Positions 1-7,052 of a DNA stretch of 30,549 nucleotides are shown here, in pieces; the first letter of the stretch is position 1, and the number at the start of each line of letters is the position of its first letter. The notes beneath the pieces are model-generated. The model was not told where the DNA came from. It did no database searches and saw only the letters and a list, made by a program, of their open reading frames with translations. The position numbers were made by a program, and so were the translations under genes. The stretch is from Comamonadaceae bacterium (lineage in GTDB: Bacteria > Pseudomonadota > Gammaproteobacteria > Burkholderiales > Burkholderiaceae_C): NCBI GenBank assembly GCA_947458305.1, contig CANGZO010000003.1:1-30549 (forward strand), written 5' to 3'.

Positions 1-18
1 GGCTGTACCAGAATCGAT

Positions 19-47
19 TTTACAACTTATCTGTAAGTTTTTATGAT
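19..47 (+). promoter_or_regulatory. sigma70-like promoter of the sbtA-type gene
   Basis: TTTACA (19-24) and TATGAT (42-47) are separated by exactly 17 bp, each close to the sigma70 consensus. Transcription would start near 53-55, giving a leader of only about 11-13 nt. The ribosome binding site AAGGA (54-58) would then sit almost at the 5' end of the mRNA. A second promoter further upstream, outside the window, cannot be excluded. This is a motif-based prediction. Confidence 0.5.
24..39. promoter_or_regulatory. 6-bp inverted repeat in the promoter spacer (candidate operator)
   Basis: AACTTA (24-29) and TAAGTT (34-39) form a perfect 6-bp dyad around a 4-bp centre (TCTG). It lies almost wholly between the -35 and -10 hexamers of the predicted promoter. 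A dyad there would suit a repressor or a DNA-distorting activator. No regulator gene is adjacent in the window, so the binding protein is unknown and the dyad could be chance in AT-rich DNA. Confidence 0.3.
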
Positions 48-65
48 CGCGCCAAGGAATAACAA

Positions 66-1058
66 ATGCAAAACCTGATCGATCCCGCCATTCTCTTTTT
101 CATCTTTGGCGTGCTGGCTGGCACCGTCAAGTCGAATCTTGAAATCCCCCCCGCCATTTCCCGGTTCTTGTCTTTGTACCTGCTCATGGCCTTGGGCCTC
201 AAGGGCGGCTTTGCACTTTCACAATCGGGCTTGACCGCCAACGTGGGCATCAGCTTGGCCGCTGCCGTCGGCCTGGCCATCGTGATCCCCTTGATCGGTT
301 ACACCATCTTGCGCCGCTTCGTGTCGGGTTTTGATGCCGCTGCCGTCGCCGCCACCTATGGATCGGTCAGTGCGGTCACTTTTGTCACTGCCGTTCAATT
401 CCTGGAAAACCAAGACATTGCCTACGGAGGCCACATGGCAGCAGCCATGGCCTTGATGGAATCGCCGGCCATCATCTTGGCCGTGGTGTTTGCCAATTCA
501 CTGCGCCAAAAAGCGGCCAAAGGTGCCGTGGCATCGGCCGATGGCGCAAGCGCGCCCAAAGCCAGTGTGTCGGTCGGCAAGATCCTTCACGAGTCCTTCA
601 CCGACGGCGCGCAATTGCTGCTGTTGGGCGCCATGGCGATTGGCATGATCACGGGCGACAGCGGCAAAGCGGCGATGCAACCGTTCTCGGTCGACCTCTT
701 CAAAGGCATGTTGGCTTTCTTCTTGCTCGACATGGGTTTGATGGCGGCCCGCAACCTGCCCCAGGTCAAAGGCAAGTCGCCTGTGCTGATCGCTTACGCC
801 ATCGTGGGGCCCATCGTGCACGCCACCATGGCTTTGGGCCTGGCATTTCTGCTAAATTTGTCGGCTGGTGATGGTGCCCTGCTCATGGTCTTGGCGGCCA
901 GTGCGTCTTACATTGCGGTTCCGGCGGTGCTGCGTTACGCACTGCCTGAGGCCAACCCCTCGCTTTATTTCGGTCTGAGTCTGGGCATCACCTTTCCGTT
1001 GAACATTGTGTTTGGAATCCCCATCTACGTGGCTGTGGCCCAAGGGGTTCTGATGTAA
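66..1058 (+). CDS. sbtA: SbtA-type sodium-dependent bicarbonate permease
   Basis: This is a 330-residue, very hydrophobic inner-membrane protein with about ten predicted membrane segments in two halves. A hydrophilic Ala/Lys/Ser-rich loop (about residues 145-175) separates them. Features that look like the SbtA family (Sbt_1, formerly DUF897) are the N-terminal IDPAILFFIFGVLAG, GLKGG at 44-48, the small-residue stretch YGSVSAVTF near 98-106 and MESPAI at 131-136. Cyanobacterial SbtA proteins are somewhat longer, near 370 residues, and import bicarbonate with sodium. Proteobacterial homologues are less studied, so the substrate here is by homology. ATG 66 has AAGGA seven bases upstream. No SbtB-like PII gene is in the window; the next gene, 7 bp downstream, encodes a DUF6671-type protein and is probably co-transcribed. 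I am confident of the family and less so of the exact solute. Confidence 0.85.
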   Translation: MQNLIDPAILFFIFGVLAGTVKSNLEIPPAISRFLSLYLLMALGLKGGFALSQSGLTANVGISLAAAVGLAIVIPLIGYTILRRFVSGFDAAAVAATYGSVSAVTFVTAVQFLENQDIAYGGHMAAAMALMESPAIILAVVFANSLRQKAAKGAVASADGASAPKASVSVGKILHESFTDGAQLLLLGAMAIGMITGDSGKAAMQPFSVDLFKGMLAFFLLDMGLMAARNLPQVKGKSPVLIAYAIVGPIVHATMALGLAFLLNLSAGDGALLMVLAASASYIAVPAVLRYALPEANPSLYFGLSLGITFPLNIVFGIPIYVAVAQGVLM

Positions 1059-1065
1059 GGCTTGC

Positions 1066-1923
1066 ATGGACAGATCGAAAGAGAGCGCTTATCTGGCTCG
1101 CCGTGTTGCATTTCTCACGCAACACGGCAAACAAGATTTGGTGAAGACCCCTCTGGAATCCGCCTTGGGCTGTGAGCTGGTTCACACCGACGCCTTTGAT
1201 ACAGACCAGCTGGGCACTTACACCCGCGAAATCGCTCGGCCTGGTTCTCAACTCGATGCAGCACGCCGCAAGGCCGAAATCGGGATGCGCTTGACGGGCG
1301 CCCCCATCGGCATCGCCAGCGAGGGCTCTTTCGGGTCTGACCCATTTGGGGGCTTCATGCCCTGGAACACCGAGCTGCTGCTGTGGGTCGATCCTGCCCA
1401 TGAACTCGAAGTCACGGGCTTCGCCCACGGCCCAGCCCAAAGCCTGCACAGAACCGTCAACAGCTTGGACGAGCTGATGCAGTTTGCCCAAGACGCCAAG
1501 TTTCCGGAGCACCACTTGGTGATGCGGCCTGACCACGAAGACCATTTGGAGATTGTCAAAAACATCCATGACGAACAAACACTGGTTCAAGTGTTTGTCA
1601 AACTCCAAGCTCAGTCGGTCAGTGGCAAGGTGTTCGTCGAAAACGACTTGCGCGCGTTTTGCAACCCCACCAGACAAGCCCTCATCCGCAAAGCCTGTGA
1701 CGATTTGATCCTCAAATTGCAGTCGGCATGCCCACAGTGCGAGAGCCCTGGTTTTTGGGTTCAATCGAACATTGCAGGCTTGCCTTGCAGAGCCTGTGGC
1801 CAAAAGACACGGCTACCCGTTGCGCAGGTGTGGCACTGCGCAGCATGCCAACACGAAGAACAACGCGCCCTGCCTTCGGACCCGTGGGCCGACCCGAGCC
1901 GCTGCGACTTTTGCAACCCTTAG
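1066..1923 (+). CDS. DUF6671-type protein with two C-terminal zinc ribbons
   Basis: This 285-residue soluble protein has no signal peptide or membrane segment. The first ~215 residues form one domain with conserved-looking stretches such as ASEGSFGSDPFGG (84-96) and MRPDHEDH (153-160). The C terminus carries four CxxC pairs: C222/C225, C241/C244, C258/C261 and C280/C283. They are spaced as two consecutive zinc ribbons, the last ending two residues before the stop. I recognise the architecture as the DUF6671 family, whose function is not established. It starts 7 bp after the sbtA-type stop, so an operon is likely and a link to bicarbonate transport or its control is possible but unproven. It converges on the SDR gene with only 23 bp between the two stops. 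Confidence 0.75.
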   Translation: MDRSKESAYLARRVAFLTQHGKQDLVKTPLESALGCELVHTDAFDTDQLGTYTREIARPGSQLDAARRKAEIGMRLTGAPIGIASEGSFGSDPFGGFMPWNTELLLWVDPAHELEVTGFAHGPAQSLHRTVNSLDELMQFAQDAKFPEHHLVMRPDHEDHLEIVKNIHDEQTLVQVFVKLQAQSVSGKVFVENDLRAFCNPTRQALIRKACDDLILKLQSACPQCESPGFWVQSNIAGLPCRACGQKTRLPVAQVWHCAACQHEEQRALPSDPWADPSRCDFCNP

Positions 1924-1946
1924 CCCCGGGGCAGGCAGAGGCAACC

Positions 1947-2648
1947 TCAGAGCGAGCGCATCAACCCGCCATCAATCCGCAAGCTTTGGCCGGTGATGTA
2001 AGCCGCGCCTTCTGAGGCCAAAAAGGCAATCGTGGCGGCCACTTCTTCGCTGGTGCCATAACGCTGCATGGGCACACTTTGGCGGCGCTGCTCTTGGGCG
2101 GGCAGGCTGTCGATCCAGCCGGGCAGCACGTTGTTCATGCGCACGTTGTGCACAGCATGCTCATCGGCAAACAGCTTGGTGAAAGCGGCCAGGCCAGCGC
2201 GTGCCACCGCCGAAGTCGGGAACATCGAACTGGGCTCGACCACCCAGGCGGTGGAGATGTTAACGATGGACCCCGCCTTTTGCTGAACCATGATGGGCGC
2301 CACCAGCCGCACGGCGCGCACCACGTTCATGAAATACATGTCCATGCCCAAATGCCACTGCGCATCGGTCAACTCCAGCAACGGACCCTTGGGGCCGTGG
2401 CCTGCGCTGTTGACCAACACGTCGATGCGGCCCCAACGCGCCATGGTTTGATCGACCAGCTTTTGCAGGTCTTCAGGCGATTGGTTAGAGCCCGTCAGGC
2501 CAATGCCGCCCAACTCGTGGCCCAGCGCCTCCCCCTTGCCGGACGATGACATGACGGCCACCTGAAAACCATCTTGCGCCAGCTTGCGGGCCGCCGCAGC
2601 GCCCATGCCACTGCCACCGCCCACCACCAATGCCACTTTGTTGCTCAT
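1947..2648 (-). CDS. SDR-fold oxidoreductase with atypical catalytic residues
   Basis: This 233-residue protein has the short-chain dehydrogenase/reductase fold. It shows a glycine-rich nucleotide loop VVGGGSGMG (8-16), NSAG at 80-83, the strand-5 serine in VNIST (S132), and a late LPGW and DGG region. The usual catalytic Tyr-x-x-x-Lys is absent: the aligned positions read S146-A-V-A-R150. Similar departures are known in FabG-like divergent SDR subgroups, so it may bind a dinucleotide without classical chemistry or use another mechanism. Its ATG overlaps the stop of the RND pump gene (ATGA, 2645-2648) and has AAGGAG upstream, so it is translationally coupled to the pump. Its role there is unknown. 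The SDR fold is certain; the substrate is not inferable. Confidence 0.85.
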   Translation of the reverse strand: MSNKVALVVGGGSGMGAAAARKLAQDGFQVAVMSSSGKGEALGHELGGIGLTGSNQSPEDLQKLVDQTMARWGRIDVLVNSAGHGPKGPLLELTDAQWHLGMDMYFMNVVRAVRLVAPIMVQQKAGSIVNISTAWVVEPSSMFPTSAVARAGLAAFTKLFADEHAVHNVRMNNVLPGWIDSLPAQEQRRQSVPMQRYGTSEEVAATIAFLASEGAAYITGQSLRIDGGLMRSL

Positions 2649-5600
2649 GCTTTGCTCCTTGTTTGTGTCAGTTTTCTAAACATCTTGCCAGACCACTGGC
2701 CCAAATCATCCAGGTAGGTGAACACCACCGGGATCACCAGCAAGCTGAGCACCGTGCTGGTGAGCAGGCCACCGATCACAGCAATCGCCATGGGTGAGCG
2801 GAAACTCGCATCGGCCGCGCCCCAACCCACGGCAATGGGCAGCATGCCCGCGCCCATGGCAATGGTGGTCATGACAATCGGGCGGGCCCGTTTGTGGCAA
2901 GCGTCCAGCATCGCATCCCAGCGGCTCATGCCGGGCACAGCCGGTCGATCGGCCTCGGCGGGTTTGCCGCGCCGCGCCTCAATCGCGTACTCCACCAGCA
3001 AAATCGAATTCTTGGTCGCGATGCCCATGAGCATGATGAGACCAATGAGCGAGGGCATGGAAAAGCTTTTTTGTGCGATCAGCAGACCGACGAAAGCGCC
3101 GCCCAGCGACAACGGCAGCGCCGCCAAAATCGTGATCGGGTGCAAGAAGCCCTTGAACAGCAGCACCAGCACGATGTAGATGCACAGCACGCCGACCATC
3201 ATGGCCAGGCCAAAGCTGGCGAACAATTCACCCATGACTTCGGCGTCCCCCACCTCCACCACTTTGACGCCCGGCGGCAGGCTTTGCAGCGCGGGCAGCT
3301 TTTGCACCGCCGCTGTCACGTCGCCCAGCGGCATGCCTGAGAGTTCGATCTCGAAGTTGATGTTGCGCTGGCGGTCGTAACGATCGATGACGGCCGGGCC
3401 ACCCGAAACTTCGATGCTGGCCACTTGACCGAGCATGACGGGGCCCCGGCTGCCGGGCACCATCAGGCGCTCGAGCGTGGCCAGGTCTTGCCGAGATTCG
3501 TTGCCCAACTTCACGACGATGGGCACTTGGCGTTCGGACAGGTTGAGCTTGGGCAAGGCTTGGTCAAAGTCACCCAAAGTGGCCACCCGCATGGTGTCGC
3601 TGATGGCCGCGCTGGTCACGCCCAAATCGGCCGCCTTGGCAAAGTCGGGACGCACCGCGATCTCGGGGCGCACCAAGCTGGCAGTGGACGCAATCGATCC
3701 CAAGCCTGAAATGGTGCGCAGGTCACGCTCCACCGCCATGGCCGCGGTTTGCAGGGCCTGTGGGTCTTCGCCCGTGAGCACCAGCACGTATTTCTCGCCC
3801 GAGCCGCCCAAGCCCACCTTGGTGCGCACACCTGGCAGTTGTTGCAACGCGGTGCGGATGTCGTTTTCAATGGCTTGCTTGCGTGGACGCGTGCCGCGCT
3901 CGGTCAGCTGGATGGTGAGCGTGGCCTTGCGCACTTCGGCCGCGCCACCAGCGGCAAACGGGTCCGAGCCGGCACTGCCGCCGCCAATGGTGGTGTAGAC
4001 ACTTTTCACATCGTTCACGGTCATGAGAAGCGTGCGGGCGTGTTCGGCGCTGGCCTGGGTTTGTGCCAGAGTGGAGCCGGGGGGCAGCTCCACATAGACC
4101 TGGGTTTGCGAGTTGTCGTCGGGCGGGATGAAGCCCTTGGGCAGCAGCGGCACCAGCATGATGGAGCCGATGAAAAACAGCGTGGCCAAGACCATGGTGA
4201 CCAAACGGTGCCGCATGCACCAAGTGGCCCAGACCATGTAGCGCTTGAGCCAGCCCGGCTCATGCGCAGCCGTGACAATGGGCTTCAAGATGTAAGCCGC
4301 CATCATGGGCGTGAGCACCCGCGCCACCACCAGCGAGGCGAACACCGCGAGCGACGCCGTCCAGCCAAACTGCTTGAAGAACTTGCCCGGAATGCCGCTC
4401 ATGAAGGCCGTGGGCAGGAACACAGCAATCAAGGTGAAGGTGGTAGCGATCACCGCCAGACCGATCTCGTCGGCCGCTTCCATGGCCGCCTGATAGGGCG
4501 ACTTGCCCATGCGCAAGTGGCGCACGATGTTTTCCACCTCGACGATCGCGTCGTCCACCAGCACGCCGATCACCAAAGACAACGCCAGCAAAGTCACCAC
4601 GTTGATGGAAAAGCCCAGATACGCCATGCCAATGAAAGCCGGGATGACCGACAGCGGCAACGCCACCGCCGACACAAAGGTGGCCCGCCAGTCGCGCAAG
4701 AACAGCCACACCACCAGCACCGCCAAAATCGCGCCTTCGTACAGCAGCACGAGTGATCCGTTGTATTCCTCTTCCACAGGGGTCACAAAGTCAAAAGCTT
4801 CGGTGATCTCGATGTCGGGGTTTTGCAAGCGGTAATCGGCCAGCGCCTGGCGCACCAAACGGCCCACGGCCACCTCACTCTCGCCTTTGCTGCGCACCAC
4901 TTCAAAACCCACCACAGGCTTGCCGTTCAGTGCTGCGGCAGACCTTGCATCGGCCAGCGTGTCGCTCACCGTGGCCACTTGGTCCAAGCGCACGCGCCCA
5001 CCACGCGATGTGGACAACTCGATCTGGCCCACCTCTTGCGCCGTTTTGACGGTGGCCAGGGTGCGCACGGGCTGCTCGCCTGTGCCCAGCTCCATGCGCC
5101 CGCCCGAGCCTTCTTGCTGCACCTGCTTGAGCTGGCGCGACACCTCGGCCGCCGTGATGCCCAGCGACTGCAAGCGGTTCACATCCAAAGCGACACGCAC
5201 CTCGCGCGTCACGCCGCCCACGCGGTTGATGGCGCCCACGCCACGCAGCGACAAGAGTTTGCGGGTGATCTCTTTGTCGACCAACCACGACAGCGCTTCG
5301 TCGTCCATGCGCGCCGAGCGCACGGTGTAGGCCAGTACAGGCGTGCCCGCCAGGTTGAGCTTTTTGACCACCGGGTCACGCAGGTCACTGGGCAAGTCGG
5401 CCCGAACGCCCTGAATGGCCGAGCGCACATCGTCCACCGCCTCCTGGCTGGGCTTTTCCATGCGGAACTCGGCAGTGATCGACACCACGCCGTCTTGCAC
5501 TTTGGTGGTGATGTGCTTCAAGCCCTGGAGTGGGGCCAACGCGTTTTCAAGCTTGCGGGCCACATCGGTTTCGAGCTGTGTGGGCGCCACACCGGGCAGG

Positions 5601-5752
5601 CTGGCCGTCACCGAGATGGTGGGCACATCCAGATCGGGAAAGTTTTGCACCTTCATCGACCCGAAGGCGATGAAGCCTGCCACCGTCAGCAGCACAAAGA
5701 GCATGACGGCCGGGATCGGGTTGCGGATCGACCAAGAAGAGACGTTGATCAT
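2645..5752 (-). CDS. RND multidrug efflux pump, HAE1 type (AcrB/MdtB-like)
   Basis: This 1035-residue inner-membrane proton antiporter is full length for the family. It opens with the amphipathic helix and first membrane segment (SWSIRNPIPAVMLFVLL). Two large periplasmic loops and two sets of membrane helices follow. The proton-relay aspartates are D400-D401 in GVLVDDAIVEVEN, and the partner lysine is in GIATKNS near residue 913. A divalent-metal DFGxxVDG motif is absent, so organic substrates are more likely than metals. The adaptor gene lies 9 bp upstream and the SDR overlaps the stop, giving a three-gene operon. No outer-membrane TolC partner is encoded beside it, so it must borrow one. 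The particular drug, dye or solvent cannot be read from sequence. Confidence 0.95.
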   Translation of the reverse strand: MINVSSWSIRNPIPAVMLFVLLTVAGFIAFGSMKVQNFPDLDVPTISVTASLPGVAPTQLETDVARKLENALAPLQGLKHITTKVQDGVVSITAEFRMEKPSQEAVDDVRSAIQGVRADLPSDLRDPVVKKLNLAGTPVLAYTVRSARMDDEALSWLVDKEITRKLLSLRGVGAINRVGGVTREVRVALDVNRLQSLGITAAEVSRQLKQVQQEGSGGRMELGTGEQPVRTLATVKTAQEVGQIELSTSRGGRVRLDQVATVSDTLADARSAAALNGKPVVGFEVVRSKGESEVAVGRLVRQALADYRLQNPDIEITEAFDFVTPVEEEYNGSLVLLYEGAILAVLVVWLFLRDWRATFVSAVALPLSVIPAFIGMAYLGFSINVVTLLALSLVIGVLVDDAIVEVENIVRHLRMGKSPYQAAMEAADEIGLAVIATTFTLIAVFLPTAFMSGIPGKFFKQFGWTASLAVFASLVVARVLTPMMAAYILKPIVTAAHEPGWLKRYMVWATWCMRHRLVTMVLATLFFIGSIMLVPLLPKGFIPPDDNSQTQVYVELPPGSTLAQTQASAEHARTLLMTVNDVKSVYTTIGGGSAGSDPFAAGGAAEVRKATLTIQLTERGTRPRKQAIENDIRTALQQLPGVRTKVGLGGSGEKYVLVLTGEDPQALQTAAMAVERDLRTISGLGSIASTASLVRPEIAVRPDFAKAADLGVTSAAISDTMRVATLGDFDQALPKLNLSERQVPIVVKLGNESRQDLATLERLMVPGSRGPVMLGQVASIEVSGGPAVIDRYDRQRNINFEIELSGMPLGDVTAAVQKLPALQSLPPGVKVVEVGDAEVMGELFASFGLAMMVGVLCIYIVLVLLFKGFLHPITILAALPLSLGGAFVGLLIAQKSFSMPSLIGLIMLMGIATKNSILLVEYAIEARRGKPAEADRPAVPGMSRWDAMLDACHKRARPIVMTTIAMGAGMLPIAVGWGAADASFRSPMAIAVIGGLLTSTVLSLLVIPVVFTYLDDLGQWSGKMFRKLTQTRSKA

Positions 5753-5761
5753 GGCGTCCCT

Positions 5762-6880
5762 TTATTTGGAGGCGGGGGCAGCAGGGGCAGCTAGAGAAGT
5801 GGGTGCGTCGACCACGCGCACCGTGTCGCCGTGGTTCAAAAATGCACCGCCACTGGCCACCACGCGGGCATCGGCTTTCAGGCCACGGGTCACCTCGATG
5901 CGATCGCCGCTTTGGCGTCCGGTTTGCACCTTGAGCTGGCTGACTTTTTGGTCGGCCCCCACGGTGTAGACATAACTGAACCCATCGCGCACCACCACCG
6001 CCGTTTGCGGCACGGTGAGCGCTTGGCTGTGGCCGAGCGCGATCTCGCCTTGGGCATACATGCCTGGGCGGGCGCTGCCAGTGGCGGCCGGCAAGTCCAC
6101 ATACACGATGGCGTTGCGGGTTTGTGCATCGACCGAAGGCGCGACCATGCGCACCTTGCCTTGCAGCTGCTGGCCACTGGCCGCTTTGATCTGCACAGGC
6201 GCGCCCACCTGAATGCGGCCAATCTCGGCAGCGGTCACTTCAGCCCGCCACTCGGTGCGGCCTTGGCGAATCAAGCGAAACAACTCGGTGCCCGCGCCCA
6301 CCACGCTGCCCACCGTGGCCTGCCGGGCCGAGATCACGCCCGCATCGGGCGCACGCACCTGGGTTTGCGACAGGCGCACGTTTTGCAACTGCACCATGGC
6401 ACGCGCCGACTGCACACGCGCCTGCGCCGAGGCATCGGCGGCCAAGGTTTGACTCAATTGGGCGTTGCTGAAAAAGCCCTGCTGCTGCAAGCTGCGGGCG
6501 CGGTCGGATTGGGCTTTGGCCTCTTGTGCACTGGCCGTGGCTTCGGCCAAGGCCGCTTCGGCCTGCGCCAGCTCGGCACGCAAGGTGTCAGACTGCAAGA
6601 CAGCCAGCACATCGCCGCGCTGCACCCGGTCGCCCACGTTCACGCGCACTTCGGTGATCTTCAGGCCGTTGGCCTCGGCCCCAATGACGGCTTCTTGCCA
6701 AGCAGCCAGATTGCCGTTGGCATTGATTTTTTGGGCCAGGCTGATCGACTGCGGTGACACCACCGTCACGGTCAAACTGGATTGGGGTGCTGGGCTGGTC
6801 GGTGCTGGGTTTTGCGCCAACGCCAACGGTGGCATCAGAAGCCCACACAACAGACCGAAGCTGATAAAAGACTTGCTCAT
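5762..6880 (-). CDS. RND periplasmic adaptor (membrane fusion protein)
   Basis: This 372-residue HlyD/AcrA-family adaptor bridges the inner-membrane RND pump to an outer-membrane channel. The N terminus is a signal peptide (MSKSFISFGLLCGLLMPPLALA, cleaved before about Q23). The lipoyl half-motif follows (ANGLKITEVRVNVGDRVQRG). Next comes an Ala/Gln/Glu-rich coiled-coil hairpin (about residues 110-170), the second lipoyl half (VRAPDAGVISARQATVG), beta-barrel and membrane-proximal domains. It is the first gene of the operon and ends 9 bp before the pump start. No strong Shine-Dalgarno is visible upstream of the ATG. The 172 bp upstream, back to the end of the TonB receptor gene, should hold the promoter, but I could not pick a convincing one. 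No regulator gene lies beside the operon. Confidence 0.93.
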   Translation of the reverse strand: MSKSFISFGLLCGLLMPPLALAQNPAPTSPAPQSSLTVTVVSPQSISLAQKINANGNLAAWQEAVIGAEANGLKITEVRVNVGDRVQRGDVLAVLQSDTLRAELAQAEAALAEATASAQEAKAQSDRARSLQQQGFFSNAQLSQTLAADASAQARVQSARAMVQLQNVRLSQTQVRAPDAGVISARQATVGSVVGAGTELFRLIRQGRTEWRAEVTAAEIGRIQVGAPVQIKAASGQQLQGKVRMVAPSVDAQTRNAIVYVDLPAATGSARPGMYAQGEIALGHSQALTVPQTAVVVRDGFSYVYTVGADQKVSQLKVQTGRQSGDRIEVTRGLKADARVVASGGAFLNHGDTVRVVDAPTSLAAPAAPASK

Positions 6881-7052
6881 GGGGTTTAATCAGGGAAAAA
6901 GTTGGGGTAGTTTAAGTTGCTGCATTGACCCGGGCATCGCCAGGTCCTTCGCGTCGCAAGAAAAGGGGAAATACGCGTTCTCCGGTCACGGCCAGCGTCT
7001 CAAAGGGACTGCCCAGCACGCACAGGACTAAGACCCTCTGGTCCTCGCAGCC

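Noticed and set aside
4823..5794. A 323-codon plus-strand frame opposite the RND pump gene
   Set aside because: Composition (His/Gln/Arg-rich, no hydrophobic pattern or motif) is that of a shadow frame of the pump coding sequence.
6881..7052. Terminator or promoter in the gap between the TonB receptor and adaptor genes
   Set aside because: The best hairpin is a 4-5 bp stem without a T-run, and no -35/-10 pair with acceptable spacing was found on the minus strand.
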